This document shows, piece after piece, positions 1 through 10,124 of a DNA stretch of 64,000 nucleotides (position 1 is the stretch's first letter; every line of letters starts with the position of its first letter). The stretch covers positions 124,001 to 188,000 of the forward strand of contig NZ_JAGIBG010000002.1 of the NCBI RefSeq assembly GCF_017744435.1. The letters are read 5' to 3'. The notes below the pieces were generated by a model. That model had not been told where the DNA came from. It saw only the letters and a program-made list of their open reading frames with translations, and ran no database searches. The position numbers were made by a program, and so were the translations under genes. The DNA is from Pseudomonas sp. Lineage in GTDB: Bacteria > Pseudomonadota > Gammaproteobacteria > Pseudomonadales > Pseudomonadaceae.

Positions 1-224
1 CGGAAGCTGTACATCTCCTGGAATTTCCACTGGGTGTCGACGTGCATCACCGGGAACGGCAGCTTGCCCGGGAAGAAAGCCTTGCGCGCCAGGTGCAGCA
101 TCACGGCGGAATCCTTGCCGATCGAGTACAGCATCACCGGGTTATCGAACTCGGCGGCCACCTCGCGGATGATGTGGATGCTCTCCGCCTCCAGCTGTTT
201 CAAGTGCGTCAGTTTGTCGACCAT
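1..224 (-). CDS. cysD: Sulfate adenylyltransferase subunit 2, N-terminal part (cut by window edge)
   Basis: The reverse-strand reading begins [14 protein letters not shown] and continues about 74 residues to the window edge, so only the N-terminus is present. It contains the PP-loop nucleotide-binding motif [13 protein letters not shown], close to the SGGKDS-type loop of the ATP-pyrophosphatase superfamily, followed by [17 protein letters not shown], which is typical of CysD. CysD pairs with the GTPase CysN to make adenosine 5'-phosphosulfate from ATP and sulfate in cytoplasmic sulfate assimilation. The ATG at 224 is the first good start. The rest of the gene, and presumably cysN, lies outside the window. 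Confidence 0.9.
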   Translation of the reverse strand, partial: MVDKLTHLKQLEAESIHIIREVAAEFDNPVMLYSIGKDSAVMLHLARKAFFPGKLPFPVMHVDTQWKFQEMYSF

Positions 225-370
225 GGCTACTCACGAAAAAACACGAAAAACGATCTTATGGACGGCCTGCGGGCCGTGTTCGAGCGAGCCACTTTATCAC
301 AGCGGCTGCTTCTATTTAGGAGGCGGGCTAGATCGAAAAAGTCTAACGATATGACTGGGGGTTTGGGCTG

Positions 371-455
371 GCAGGCCCGGCCCTTTCGCGGGTAAACCCG
401 CTCCCACAGGCTCGGTGCGATCCCTGTGGGAGCGGGTTTACCCGCGAAGCAGGCG
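371..455. repeat. REP doublet (REPIN) between cysD and the NIF3-family gene
   Basis: Two inverted P. putida-type REP units face each other. The left unit holds TTTCGCGGGTAAACCCGC and CTCCCACAGG; the right unit holds CCTGTGGGAGCGGG and TTTACCCGCGAAG. The inner stems are GGGTAAACCC and GGGTTTACCC. It follows the stop codon of the upstream reverse-strand gene (465) and may protect or terminate its mRNA. Confidence 0.85.
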
Positions 456-464
456 ACACCGATG

Positions 465-1223
465 TCAGATGGGATTCGGGCAATCGATGAACAGGTGCTC
501 CAGGGCGAAGCGCCGCGCCAGGTAATCGCCCAGCGCCTGCACCCCATACCGCTCGGTGGCATGGTGCCCCGCGGCAACGAAGCTGACCCCGTTCTCCCGG
601 GCACTGTGATAGGTCTGTTCGGACGCCTCGCCAGTGAGGTACAAGTCCACCCCCGCCGCAATCGCCGTATCGATGTAGCCCTGCCCGCCCCCGGTGCACC
701 AGCCGACCCGGCGGATCATCTGGTCGCCCTCGACCAGCAACGGCTCACGCCCGAGCACTTCCTGCACCCGCCGGGCGAAGTCACGTGCAGTCACAGGCTC
801 GGCCAGCGAGCCGACCAGCCCGACCACCTTGGGGTTTTCCGGGTCCAGTGGCCCTTCGACGGTGATATCCAGCTGCCGCGCCAGCTGCACGTTGTTGCCA
901 ACTTCAGGGTGAACATCCAGCGGCAGATGAAACGCCAGCAGGCTGATGTCGTGCTTGAGCAAGGTCTTCAGGCGGCGCTGACGGATCCCGGTAACGCACG
1001 GGTTCTCGCCTTTCCAGAAGTAACCATGGTGCACCAGGATCAGGTCGGCCTCGGCCTCGACTGCGGCATCCAGCAAGGCCTGGCTGGCGGTGACGCCGCT
1101 GACGATGCGGCTGACCTGCGGCCGGCCCTCGACCTGCAGGCCATTGGGGCAGTAATCCTGGATCTTCGCGCTGCCCAGGTAGCGTTCGGCTTCCTCGACC
1201 AGGGTGTTGAGTGCGACGGCCAT
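465..1223 (-). CDS. NIF3/YbgI-family dinuclear metal-binding protein (GTP cyclohydrolase I type 2 homolog)
   Basis: This 252-residue protein has the length and motifs of the bacterial NIF3/YbgI family. It starts MAVALNTLVEEAERYLG and contains DYCPNGLQVEG near residue 25, the metal-binding segment LILVHHGYFW at about residue 60, AFHLPLDVHPEVGNN near residue 97, and the C-terminal metal ligand region AGHHATERYG. Family members form hexameric toroids with a dinuclear metal centre; the physiological substrate is not established, despite the database name. The gene is divergent from algW with about 170 bases between them. The start at 1223 is preceded by a plausible GAGGAGATTTTC ribosome-binding region on the reverse strand. 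Confidence 0.88.
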   Translation of the reverse strand: MAVALNTLVEEAERYLGSAKIQDYCPNGLQVEGRPQVSRIVSGVTASQALLDAAVEAEADLILVHHGYFWKGENPCVTGIRQRRLKTLLKHDISLLAFHLPLDVHPEVGNNVQLARQLDITVEGPLDPENPKVVGLVGSLAEPVTARDFARRVQEVLGREPLLVEGDQMIRRVGWCTGGGQGYIDTAIAAGVDLYLTGEASEQTYHSARENGVSFVAAGHHATERYGVQALGDYLARRFALEHLFIDCPNPI

Positions 1224-1391
1224 GAAAATCTCCTCGAAATCTGCGTTCTTCTCGGGCGCAACGCCTGCAGAACGCCCGTATAATGCCGGCCATTATGGGC
1301 CGTCGCCGGCATCGGGGGAACCGGTGTATGATCGCGCGCGCTCATGCCCCACTGCGCGGCCACCGGCCCCCGCTCTTTCCAGGACTCGTTC

Positions 1392-2552
1392 ATGTTCAAG
1401 GCTTTGCGTTACTTTGGCTGGCCCCTGCTCACCGGTATTCTGATCGCCGTACTGATCATCCAGCGCTACCCGGAATGGGTCGGTCTGCCCAGCCAGGACG
1501 TCAACCTGCAGCAAGCCCCGCAAACCACGCGGATCATGCAGGGCCCGGTGTCCTACGCCGACGCCGTGACCCTCGCCGCCCCGGCCGTGGTCAACCTGTA
1601 CACCACCAAAGTGGTGAACAAGACCGCGCACCCGCTCTTCGAAGACCCGCAGTTCCGCCGCTTCTTCGGTGACAACCTGCCCAAGCAGCGCCGTTGGGAG
1701 TCGAGCTTGGGCTCGGCGGTGATCATGAGCCCCGAGGGCTATCTGCTGACCAACAACCACGTCACCAGCGGCGCCGACCAGATCGTCGTGGCCCTGAAGG
1801 ACGGCCGGGAAACCCTGGCGCGGGTGATCGGCAGCGACCCGGAAACCGACCTGGCGGTGTTGAAGATCGACCTGAAGAACCTGCCAGCCATCACCATCGG
1901 CCGCTCCGACAACATCCACATCGGCGATGTGGTGCTGGCCATCGGCAACCCGTTCGGCGTTGGCCAGACCGTGACCATGGGCATCATCAGTGCCACCGGC
2001 CGCAACCAGCTGGGCCTGAACAACTACGAAGATTTCATCCAGACCGACGCGGCGATCAACCCGGGCAACTCCGGTGGTGCGCTGGTCGACGCCAATGGCA
2101 ACCTGGTCGGCATCAACACCGCGATCTTCTCCAAGTCCGGTGGTTCCCAGGGCATCGGCTTCGCCATTCCGATCAAGCTGGCGCTGGAAGTGATGAAATC
2201 GATCGTCGAACACGGCCAGGTGATTCGCGGCTGGCTGGGCATCGAGGTGCAACCGTTGAGCCAGGAACTGGCTGAATCGTTCGGCATGCAGGGCCGCCCA
2301 GGCATCGTGGTAGCCGGCATCTTCCGCGACGGCCCGGCGCAGAAGGCCGGGTTGCAGCTGGGTGACGTGATCCTGAGCATCAACGGCGAACCGGCAGGTG
2401 ACGGGCGCAAGTCGATGAACCAGGTGGCGCGGATAAAGCCGACCGACAAGATCACCATCGAGGTGATGCGCAATGGTCAGCAGCTGAAGCTGATTGCCGA
2501 GGTGGGGCTGCGCCCACCACCGGCGCCTGCTGCCAACCCGGAAGATAATTAA
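1392..2552 (+). CDS. algW: Periplasmic serine protease AlgW (DegS-type, trypsin fold plus one PDZ)
   Basis: The 386-residue protein has an N-terminal membrane anchor (about residues 8-24, FGWPLLTGILIAVLII), a trypsin-like domain with the triad His123 (LTNNHV), Asp153 (ETDLAVLKI) and Ser227 (NPGNSGGAL), and one C-terminal PDZ domain from about residue 275. This is the DegS/AlgW layout. In P. aeruginosa AlgW senses misfolded outer-membrane proteins and cuts the anti-sigma factor MucA, freeing AlgU to transcribe algD. An in-frame ATG 48 bases upstream exists, but the start at 1392 puts the anchor right at the N-terminus as in the family. The protein lies about 14 kb from the alginate operon it is expected to control indirectly. 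Confidence 0.93.
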   Translation: MFKALRYFGWPLLTGILIAVLIIQRYPEWVGLPSQDVNLQQAPQTTRIMQGPVSYADAVTLAAPAVVNLYTTKVVNKTAHPLFEDPQFRRFFGDNLPKQRRWESSLGSAVIMSPEGYLLTNNHVTSGADQIVVALKDGRETLARVIGSDPETDLAVLKIDLKNLPAITIGRSDNIHIGDVVLAIGNPFGVGQTVTMGIISATGRNQLGLNNYEDFIQTDAAINPGNSGGALVDANGNLVGINTAIFSKSGGSQGIGFAIPIKLALEVMKSIVEHGQVIRGWLGIEVQPLSQELAESFGMQGRPGIVVAGIFRDGPAQKAGLQLGDVILSINGEPAGDGRKSMNQVARIKPTDKITIEVMRNGQQLKLIAEVGLRPPPAPAANPEDN

Positions 2553-2559
2553 GGTTTAA

Positions 2560-2584
2560 ATTGGGGCTGCTTTGCAGCCCCAAT
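2560..2584. terminator. Bidirectional terminator between algW and aapP
   Basis: A perfect 11-bp stem ATTGGGGCTGC / GCAGCCCCAAT encloses the loop TTT. It lies between the convergent ends of algW (2552) and aapP (2589). A short run of T follows on the reverse side (AATTTAAACC), so it could stop transcription from both genes, more convincingly from the aap side. Confidence 0.75.
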
Positions 2585-2588
2585 AGCA

Positions 2589-3353
2589 TCAGTGCAGGAT
2601 CTGGCTAAGGAACAGCTTGGTCCGGTCACTGCGCGGGCGATCGAAGAAGTCATCCGGCGCCGCCTGCTCGACGATCTCCCCCTTGTCCATGAAGATCACC
2701 CGGTTCGCCACGGTGCGGGCAAAGCCCATTTCGTGGGTCACGCAAAGCATGGTCATGCCGTCCTCGGCCAGGCCGACCATGGTGTCGAGCACTTCCTTGA
2801 CCATTTCCGGGTCCAGCGCCGAGGTCGGTTCGTCGAACAGCATGATCTTCGGCTTCATGCACAGCGCCCGGGCAATCGCCACGCGCTGCTGCTGGCCACC
2901 CGACAGCTGCCCCGGGAACTTGTGGGCCTGCTCCGGAATACGCACCCGCTCCAGGTAGTGCATGGCGATTTCCTCGGCCTTGCGCCGGGGCATCTTGCGC
3001 ACCCACATCGGTGCCAGGGTGCAGTTTTCCAGAATGCTCAGGTGCGGGAACAGGTTGAAGTGCTGGAACACCATGCCCACCTCGCGGCGGATCGCCTCGA
3101 TCTGCTTGAGGTCGTTGGTCAGTTCCACGCCATCGACCACGATGCGGCCCTGCTGGTGCTCTTCCAGGCGGTTGAGGCAGCGGATGGTGGTCGACTTGCC
3201 GGAACCGGACGGGCCACACAGGACGATGCGCTCGCCCTGGCGCACGTTCAGGTTGATGTCCTTGAGCACATGGAACTGGCCGTACCACTTGTTCACGCCC
3301 TGCATCTGGATGATGCCTTCGGGGCCGGCAGGCTGCTTGATCGCTTCACTCAT
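2589..3353 (-). CDS. aapP: Acidic/general amino acid ABC transporter, ATP-binding subunit AapP
   Basis: The 254-residue ATPase starts [14 protein letters not shown] and carries Walker A GPSGSGKS, the Q-loop region [12 protein letters not shown], the ABC signature LSGGQQQR, Walker B IMLFDEP and the switch histidine in CVTHEMGFA. It belongs to the polar amino acid family (GlnQ/AapP/BztD). It is the last gene of aapJ-aapQ-aapM-aapP, ten bases downstream of aapM, and energises uptake of glutamate, aspartate and related amino acids at the inner membrane. The longer open frame reaching 3461 overlaps aapM and gives an unlikely N-terminus, so the start at 3353 is preferred. Confidence 0.92.
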   Translation of the reverse strand: MSEAIKQPAGPEGIIQMQGVNKWYGQFHVLKDINLNVRQGERIVLCGPSGSGKSTTIRCLNRLEEHQQGRIVVDGVELTNDLKQIEAIRREVGMVFQHFNLFPHLSILENCTLAPMWVRKMPRRKAEEIAMHYLERVRIPEQAHKFPGQLSGGQQQRVAIARALCMKPKIMLFDEPTSALDPEMVKEVLDTMVGLAEDGMTMLCVTHEMGFARTVANRVIFMDKGEIVEQAAPDDFFDRPRSDRTKLFLSQILH

Positions 3354-3363
3354 TTCGAAACTC

Positions 3364-4461
3364 CTAACGCTTGTGGCCAGTGTCCAGCTTGCGCTCCAGG
3401 TGCATGGAGTAGCGGGACATACCGAAACAGAAAATCCAGAACACCAGGGCGGCGAACACATAGCCCTCGGTGGCCATGCCCAGCCAGGCCGGGTCGGCAG
3501 CGGCTTGCTTGACGCTGTTGAGCAGGTCGAACAGGCCGATGATGATCACCAGGCTGGTGTCCTTGAACAGGGCGATGAAGGTATTGACGATGCCGGGGAT
3601 CACCAGCTTGAGCGCCTGCGGCAGGATCACCAGGCCCATCGCGCGCCAGTAGCCCAGGCCCATGGCCGCGGCGGCTTCGTACTGGCCCTTGGGGATGGCC
3701 TGCAGACCGCCGCGGACCACCTCGGCGACGTACGCCGACTGGAACAGGATCACCCCGATCATCGCCCGCAGCAGCTTGTCGAAGCTCATGCCTTCCGGCA
3801 GGAACAACGGCAGCATCACCGACGACATGAACAGCACGGTGATCAGCGGCACGCCACGCCAGAACTCGATGAAGGTCACGCAGACCACCTTCACCGCCGG
3901 CATCTTCGAGCGCCGCCCAAGGGCCAGCAGAATACCCAGCGGCAAGGCGCCGACGATCCCCACGGTGGCGATCACCAGGGTCAGCATCAGGCCGCCCCAC
4001 TGGCTGGTGGCGACGTTGCTCAGGCCCAGTACGCCGCCGTGCAGCAAGGTGTAGGCGAGGACCGGGTACAGCACCAGGAAGCCCAGGCCGTAGAAGGCCT
4101 TGCGCGGGAAGCGCTTGATGAACAGCGGCGCCGCGCCAAGCACAGCCAGCCACACGGTGAGGTCCACGCGCCAGCGCAGCTCGACCGGGTAGTAGCCGTA
4201 CATGAACTGGCCGAAGCGCTGCTGCACGAACACCCAGCAGGCGCCCTCTTTGGTGCAGTCGGCACGGGTGGTGCCGACCCAGTTGGCGTCGATGAACGCC
4301 CACTGCACCAGCGGTGGCACGATCAGCCACACCAGGTACACGGCGAACAGGGTCAGCAAGGTGTTGAGCCAGCTGGAGAACAGGTTTGCACGCATCCATG
4401 CGAGCACGCCGACGGTTTTCACCGGTGGCGGCATGTCGGGTTTGAAAACATGGGCATTCAC
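3364..4461 (-). CDS. aapM: Acidic/general amino acid ABC transporter permease AapM
   Basis: The 365-residue inner-membrane permease starts [18 protein letters not shown]. After an N-terminal hydrophobic region it has a stretch of membrane segments and the permease coupling loop [20 protein letters not shown], which contacts the ATPase. The long N-terminal extension before the conserved permease core is typical of the AapM/BztC family and is absent from the shorter GlnP type. It is ten bases downstream of aapQ and directly upstream of aapP, in one operon. It should form a heterodimeric channel with AapQ. Confidence 0.92.
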   Translation of the reverse strand: MNAHVFKPDMPPPVKTVGVLAWMRANLFSSWLNTLLTLFAVYLVWLIVPPLVQWAFIDANWVGTTRADCTKEGACWVFVQQRFGQFMYGYYPVELRWRVDLTVWLAVLGAAPLFIKRFPRKAFYGLGFLVLYPVLAYTLLHGGVLGLSNVATSQWGGLMLTLVIATVGIVGALPLGILLALGRRSKMPAVKVVCVTFIEFWRGVPLITVLFMSSVMLPLFLPEGMSFDKLLRAMIGVILFQSAYVAEVVRGGLQAIPKGQYEAAAAMGLGYWRAMGLVILPQALKLVIPGIVNTFIALFKDTSLVIIIGLFDLLNSVKQAAADPAWLGMATEGYVFAALVFWIFCFGMSRYSMHLERKLDTGHKR

Positions 4462-4471
4462 GGGCGTATCC

Positions 4472-5650
4472 TCACCGCTCGATCAGCGCGATGCGCTTGT
4501 TGTACCAGTTCATCAGCAGCGAAATGCTGATGCTGATGGCGAGATAGACACTCATGGTGATGGCGATCACCTCGATGGCCTGGCCGGTCTGGTTGAGCAC
4601 GGTACCGGCGAACAGCGAGACCATCTCCGGGTAGCCGATACCGGCCGCCAGCGACGAGTTCTTCGCCAGGTTCAGGTATTGGCTGGTCAGCGGCGGAATG
4701 ATCACCCGCAGTGCCTGGGGGATGATCACCTTGCGCAGCGTCGGGCCATCGCGCAGGCCGAGCGAGTGGGCCGCCTCGGTCTGGCCGTGGCTCACCGAAC
4801 GAATGCCCGAACGCACGATCTCGGCAATGAAGGCCGCCGTGTAGATGGTCAATGCCAGGGTCAGCGCCAGCAGCTCAGGGATCAACACCCAGCCGCCGAC
4901 GAAGTTGAAGCCCTTGAGCTGCGGCACTTCCCAGTGCACCGGGCTGCCGAACAGCAGCGCGCAGGCGCCTGGAATGGCGATGAGCAGCGCCAGCCCCACC
5001 CAGAACTTGTGGAACGGCTCGCCGGTTTCGTCGAAACGCTTGTTGGCGTAGCGCACCATCGCCACGATCGCCACCAGTGCCAGCACCACGGCGAGCACGA
5101 ACGGCCAGAAGCCATCGGCCATCGAGGCGCCGGGCATGTTCAGGCCACGGTTGCTGATGAAGAAGGTGTCATTGATGTTGATGCTGCCCCTTGGCCCCGG
5201 CAGGGTCAGGAACACCGCGAAGTACCAGAACAGGATCTGCAGCAGCGGCGGGATGTTGCGGAAGGTTTCCACGTACACAGTCGCCAGCTTGCTGATCATC
5301 CAGTTTGGCGACAGCCGCGCCACGCCGATGATGAAGCCGAGGACCGTCGCCAGGATCACGCCAATGAACGTCACCAGCAGGGTATTGAGCAGGCCGATGA
5401 CGAACACCCGCGCATAGCTGTCGGACTCCACGTAGGGAATCAGGTGCTGGGCGATGCCGAAACCGGCGCTACGCTCGAGAAAGTCGAAACCCGAGGTAAT
5501 GCCCCGGTGTTGCAGGTTGGTCTGGGTGTTGTGGAACAGATACCAGCCCAGGCCCACCACGAAGACTATCGTGAGAATCTGGAACAGCCAGGCGCGCACA
5601 CGCGGGTCGTTCAGGGACAGCCCCTTGGGTGCGCCAATTTGATTTTGCAT
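4472..5650 (-). CDS. aapQ: Acidic/general amino acid ABC transporter permease AapQ
   Basis: The 392-residue permease starts MQNQIGAPKGLSLNDPRVRAW, has a first membrane segment around residues 26-43, and contains the coupling motif EIVRSGIRSVSHGQTEAAHSLG in its C-terminal third, with membrane segments around it. It is the partner of AapM. The gene follows aapJ after a gap of 67 bases that holds a strong hairpin, and precedes aapM by ten bases. The protein should take substrate from the periplasmic binding protein AapJ. Confidence 0.92.
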   Translation of the reverse strand: MQNQIGAPKGLSLNDPRVRAWLFQILTIVFVVGLGWYLFHNTQTNLQHRGITSGFDFLERSAGFGIAQHLIPYVESDSYARVFVIGLLNTLLVTFIGVILATVLGFIIGVARLSPNWMISKLATVYVETFRNIPPLLQILFWYFAVFLTLPGPRGSININDTFFISNRGLNMPGASMADGFWPFVLAVVLALVAIVAMVRYANKRFDETGEPFHKFWVGLALLIAIPGACALLFGSPVHWEVPQLKGFNFVGGWVLIPELLALTLALTIYTAAFIAEIVRSGIRSVSHGQTEAAHSLGLRDGPTLRKVIIPQALRVIIPPLTSQYLNLAKNSSLAAGIGYPEMVSLFAGTVLNQTGQAIEVIAITMSVYLAISISISLLMNWYNKRIALIER

Positions 5651-5681
5651 GAAGTGCCCCGAAAAATAGGGATTCGAACAA

Positions 5682-5708
5682 CCTGCGGCGGCGGGATGCC
5701 GCCGCAGG
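5682..5708 (-). terminator. Stem-loop between aapJ and aapQ (attenuator or mRNA stabiliser)
   Basis: An 11-bp GC-rich stem CCTGCGGCGGC / GCCGCCGCAGG with a five-base loop lies 10 bases after the aapJ stop. No long T run follows (reverse strand continues TTGTTCGAATCC), so partial termination or 3'-end protection of the aapJ message fits better than full termination. Binding-protein genes are often followed by such structures to give excess binding protein over permease. Confidence 0.6.
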
Positions 5709-5717
5709 GTGCAGCCA

Positions 5718-6746
5718 TCAGCGCACAGGTGGCGCGTACTGGATGCCGCCGTTGTTCCACAGGGCGTTCATGCCACGGTCGATCTTCAGGTCGGTGCTCT
5801 GGCCCAGGTTCTTCTCGAACACTTCGCCGTAGTTGCCGACTTGCTTGACGATCTGCACTACCCAGTCTTTGGGCAGCTTGAGGTCCTTGCCATATTCACC
5901 GTCCGCGCCCAGCAGGCGGGCGACGTCCGGGTTCTTGGTGGACTTGGCCTCGGCCTCGACGTTCTTCGAGGTGATGCCGGCCTCTTCGGCGTTGAGCATG
6001 GCGAACAGGGTCCACTTGACGATGCTGAACCAGTCTTCGTCGCCTTTACGCACCACTGGGCCCAGCGGTTCCTTGGAGATGGTTTCCGGCAGTACCACGT
6101 AGTCGGTCGGCGCGGCCAGCTTGGAGCGCTGGGCGAATAGCTGAGACTTGTCCGAGGTCAGCACGTCGCAACGGCCGGACTCCAGCGACTTGGCGCTTTC
6201 GTCGGAGGTGTCGAAGGTGATCGGGGTGTACTTCAGGCCATTGGCACGGAAGAAGTCCGACACGTTCAGTTCGGTGGTGGTACCGGCCTGGATGCAGATG
6301 GTCGCGCCGTCCAGTTCCTTCGCGCTGGAAACACCGAGCTTCTTGTTGACCAGGAAGCCAACGCCGTCGTAGTAAGTGACACCGGCGAACACCAGGCCCA
6401 TGCCGGCATCGCGCGAGCTGGTCCAGGTGGTGTTGCGCGACAGCACGTCGACCTCGCCCGACTGCAGGGCGGTGAAGCGTTCCTTGGCGTTGAGCTGGCT
6501 GAACTTGACCTTGCTTGCGTCGCCGAACACAGCGGCGGCCACGGCGCGGCAGACGTCGGCGTCGATACCGACGATCTTGCCCTGCGCATCAGGGACCGAG
6601 AAGCCTGGAAGACCGTCGCTCACGCCACACTGGACGAAGCCCTTCTTCTTTACCGCATCGAGGGTGGCGCCGGCCTGGGCGGTGCTCACGGCGCCCAGTG
6701 CAGCGGCAGCGGTCAGGACTGCCAGGGTGGTTTTCAACATCTTCAT
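5718..6746 (-). CDS. aapJ: Periplasmic amino acid-binding protein AapJ
   Basis: The 342-residue protein begins with a clear signal peptide (MKMLKTTLAVLTAAAALGAV, cleavage after AQA at about residue 26), then ATLDAVKKKGFVQCGVSDGLPGFS, which is typical of family 3 solute-binding proteins of the general amino acid (AapJ/BztA) type. The motifs FTALQSGEVDVLSRNTTW and FLVNKKLGVSSAKELDGA are also characteristic. It collects glutamate, aspartate and similar amino acids for AapQMP. The start is preceded by GGAGG six bases upstream. It is the first gene of the operon; its promoter must lie in the 331-base divergent region. Confidence 0.93.
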   Translation of the reverse strand: MKMLKTTLAVLTAAAALGAVSTAQAGATLDAVKKKGFVQCGVSDGLPGFSVPDAQGKIVGIDADVCRAVAAAVFGDASKVKFSQLNAKERFTALQSGEVDVLSRNTTWTSSRDAGMGLVFAGVTYYDGVGFLVNKKLGVSSAKELDGATICIQAGTTTELNVSDFFRANGLKYTPITFDTSDESAKSLESGRCDVLTSDKSQLFAQRSKLAAPTDYVVLPETISKEPLGPVVRKGDEDWFSIVKWTLFAMLNAEEAGITSKNVEAEAKSTKNPDVARLLGADGEYGKDLKLPKDWVVQIVKQVGNYGEVFEKNLGQSTDLKIDRGMNALWNNGGIQYAPPVR

Positions 6747-7734
<988 letters not shown>

Positions 7735-7835
7735 GCCAACCCCATCTGTAGTTGTGGGAGTTTTCCGCTACGCCGCGCCCAGATCTTGCATTACACTGCC
7801 CGGCGTACATTCCTTAACCAGTTGATGAGACGACC

Positions 7836-9299
7836 GTGCTCAAGGCACTCAAGAAAATATTCGGCAAAGGAGACGCCGCGCCACAGGCCGTCGCTCCTGC
7901 TGCCAGCGTGACGCCAGCGGCGCCCGCCCCCACTGCAGAGGCCCGGCCCGAACCGAAACCGGCCGCGCCCCGCGCCAAGCCCGCCGCTAAGGCAGAAGCA
8001 CCCGCCGACGCCCCAGCGCCTGCCGACAAGCCGGCCAAGGACAAACCACGTCGCGAACGCAAGCCCAAGCCCCAGGCGAGCCTGTGGAAGCCGGAAGACT
8101 TCGTGGTCGAGCCGCAGGAAGGCAAGACCCGTTTCCACGACTTCAAGCTCTCCAACGAGCTGATGCACGCCATCCACGACCTCGGTTTCCCTTACTGCAC
8201 CCCGATCCAGGCGCAGGTGCTGGGTTACACCCTGGCTGGCCAGGACGCCATCGGCCGCGCCCAGACCGGTACTGGCAAGACGGCGGCGTTCCTGATTTCG
8301 ATCATTTCCCAGCTGCAGCAGACGCCGCCGCCGAAAGAGCGCTACATGGGCGAGCCGCGCGCGCTGATCATCGCGCCAACCCGCGAGCTGGTGGTGCAGA
8401 TCGCCAAGGACGCCGTCGCCCTGACCAAGTACACCGGCCTGAACGTGATGAGCTTCGTCGGTGGCATGGACTTCGACAAGCAGCTCAAGGCCCTGGAAGC
8501 CCGCCACTGCGACATCCTGGTGGCCACTCCCGGCCGTCTGCTGGACTTCAACCAGCGCGGCGAAGTGCACCTGGACATGGTCGAGGTGATGGTGCTGGAC
8601 GAAGCCGACCGCATGCTCGACATGGGTTTCATCCCCCAGGTCCGGCAGATCATTCGCCAGACCCCACCGAAGAGCGAACGCCAGACCCTGCTGTTCTCCG
8701 CCACCTTCACCGACGACGTGATGAACCTGGCCAAGCAGTGGACCACCAACCCGGCGATCGTCGAGATCGAGCCGGAGAACGTCGCCAGCGAAACGGTCGA
8801 GCAACACGTGTATGCGGTGGCCGGCAGCGACAAGTACAAGCTTCTGTACAACCTGGTGACCCAGAACAAATGGGAACGGGTGATGGTGTTCGCCAACCGC
8901 AAGGACGAGGTGCGGCGCATCGAGGAAAAACTCGTGCGCGACGGCATCAATGCCGCGCAGTTGTCGGGTGACGTGCCGCAGCACAAGCGTATTCGCACCC
9001 TGGAAAACTTCCGTGAAGGGCGCATCACCGTGCTGGTGGCGACCGACGTGGCCGGGCGCGGGATTCACATCGATGGCATCAGCCATGTGATCAACTTCAC
9101 CCTGCCGGAAGACCCGGACGACTACGTGCACCGCATCGGCCGTACGGGCCGTGCCGGTACCAGCGGTGTGTCGATCAGCTTTGCCGGTGAGGATGACTCC
9201 TACCAGTTGCCGGCGATCGAAGAGCTGCTGGGGCGCAAGATCAAGTGCGAGATGCCGCCGGATGAGCTGCTGAAGCCGGTGCCGCGCAAACACCACTGA
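7836..9299 (+). CDS. rhlB: DEAD-box ATP-dependent RNA helicase RhlB
   Basis: The 487-residue helicase has all DEAD-box motifs: Q-motif region [12 protein letters not shown], Walker [21 protein letters not shown] followed by RMLDMGF, SAT, and in the second RecA domain [12 protein letters not shown] and HRIGRTGR. The first 80 or so residues are a low-complexity Ala/Pro/Lys extension that includes [20 protein letters not shown], common in Pseudomonas RhlB and likely disordered. RhlB unwinds structured RNA and in enterobacteria joins the RNase E degradosome. The symbol rests on overall similarity; an RhlE-type assignment is the alternative. Confidence 0.88.
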   Translation: MLKALKKIFGKGDAAPQAVAPAASVTPAAPAPTAEARPEPKPAAPRAKPAAKAEAPADAPAPADKPAKDKPRRERKPKPQASLWKPEDFVVEPQEGKTRFHDFKLSNELMHAIHDLGFPYCTPIQAQVLGYTLAGQDAIGRAQTGTGKTAAFLISIISQLQQTPPPKERYMGEPRALIIAPTRELVVQIAKDAVALTKYTGLNVMSFVGGMDFDKQLKALEARHCDILVATPGRLLDFNQRGEVHLDMVEVMVLDEADRMLDMGFIPQVRQIIRQTPPKSERQTLLFSATFTDDVMNLAKQWTTNPAIVEIEPENVASETVEQHVYAVAGSDKYKLLYNLVTQNKWERVMVFANRKDEVRRIEEKLVRDGINAAQLSGDVPQHKRIRTLENFREGRITVLVATDVAGRGIHIDGISHVINFTLPEDPDDYVHRIGRTGRAGTSGVSISFAGEDDSYQLPAIEELLGRKIKCEMPPDELLKPVPRKHH

Positions 9300-9305
9300 C
9301 CGGTG

Positions 9306-9413
9306 CCGGCCTCTTCGCGGAACAAGCCCGCTCCCACAGGTAATGTGCTGGACCTGAGGGCAGCGGGGTACCTGTGGGAGCGGGCTTGCCCGCGAACCGG
9401 GGCAAAGCCCCGG
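9306..9413. repeat. REP doublet (REPIN) plus short hairpin between rhlB and moaE
   Basis: Facing REP units (GCCGGCCTCTTCGCGG... CTCCCACAGG and CCTGTGGGAGCGGGCTTGCC) lie between the convergent ends of rhlB and moaE. The left unit has a partly decayed inner stem (CGGAACAAGCCCG). A GC hairpin CCGGGGC-AAA-GCCCCGG (9397-9413) abuts it and could help terminate the moa transcript. Confidence 0.8.
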
Positions 9414-9429
9414 CCATCAAACAGAAGTT

Positions 9430-9876
9430 CTACCAGCGCCCTGCAGCATCCTGGTCACTCTGCTTGCCTTCCACCCAGCGCGGCCCGTCCTGGGTATTTT
9501 CCTTCTTCCAGAACGGCGCCCGGGTCTTCAGGTAGTCCATGATGAAGTTGCAGGCATCGAACGCCGCCTGCCGATGGGCACTGGCCACACCGACAAAAAC
9601 GATCGGCTCACCCGGCTCCAGCGCACCGATGCGGTGCAGCACCTCGACCTTGAGCAACGGCCAGCGCTGCTCGGCCTCGACCACGATCTTGGCCAGGGCC
9701 TTCTCGGTCATGCCCGGGTAATGCTCGAGGAACATCCCCGCCACATCCCGACCATCGTTGAAATCGCGCACATAGCCAACGAAACCGACCACGGCACCGA
9801 CGCCGACGTTGGCCGCATGCATGGCATTGACCTCGGCCCCCGGGTCGAACGCCCCGTGTTGCACTCGCACTGCCAT
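9430..9876 (-). CDS. moaE: Molybdopterin synthase catalytic subunit MoaE
   Basis: The 148-residue protein contains the MoaE hallmarks: GAVVGFVGYVRDFNDG near residue 26, LEHYPGMTEKAL, HRIGALEPGEPIVFVGVAS, HRQAAFDACNFIMDYLKTRAPFWKKE and a C-terminal segment with the conserved lysines. MoaE with two thiocarboxylated MoaD subunits converts cyclic pyranopterin monophosphate to molybdopterin. The gene begins 2 bases after the moaD stop, so moaC-moaD-moaE is one translational unit. Confidence 0.95.
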   Translation of the reverse strand: MAVRVQHGAFDPGAEVNAMHAANVGVGAVVGFVGYVRDFNDGRDVAGMFLEHYPGMTEKALAKIVVEAEQRWPLLKVEVLHRIGALEPGEPIVFVGVASAHRQAAFDACNFIMDYLKTRAPFWKKENTQDGPRWVEGKQSDQDAAGRW

Positions 9877-9878
9877 GT

Positions 9879-10124
9879 TCAGCCTCCGGTTACCGGCGGG
9901 AAGAATGCCACTTCATCACCCTCTTCCAGCGGCTCGTCGAGCTTGCACAGCTCTTCATTGCGCGCACTCATCAGGTTCTGTTCGGCCAGTACTGCGTACT
10001 GCCCGCCCTTGGCCACCAGGGCCTGGCGCACATCGTCGACCACCTTGAACTCGCCTTCCAGGCGCTCGGCATCGATGCCCAGCAGCTCGCGGTAACGGGC
10101 GAAGTACATCACCTTGACCTTCAT
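9879..10124 (-). CDS. moaD: Molybdopterin synthase sulfur carrier subunit MoaD
   Basis: This 81-residue ubiquitin-fold protein starts [18 protein letters not shown] and ends in ...FFPPVTGG. The terminal Gly-Gly is adenylated and thiocarboxylated so that it can donate sulfur within MoaE. A longer open frame runs upstream, but the start at 10124 overlaps the moaC stop by ATGA and gives the normal family length. Confidence 0.95.
   Translation of the reverse strand: MKVKVMYFARYRELLGIDAERLEGEFKVVDDVRQALVAKGGQYAVLAEQNLMSARNEELCKLDEPLEEGDEVAFFPPVTGG

Noticed and set aside
371..455. Repeated GTGGGAGCGGG units as a CRISPR array
   Set aside because: The units occur as single inverted doublets scattered between genes, not as direct repeats with even spacers.
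2962..4530. Forward open frame of 522 codons over aapP/aapM
   Set aside because: Composition (His, Gln, Arg runs) is that of a shadow frame; the reverse strand carries the ABC transporter genes with full motifs.
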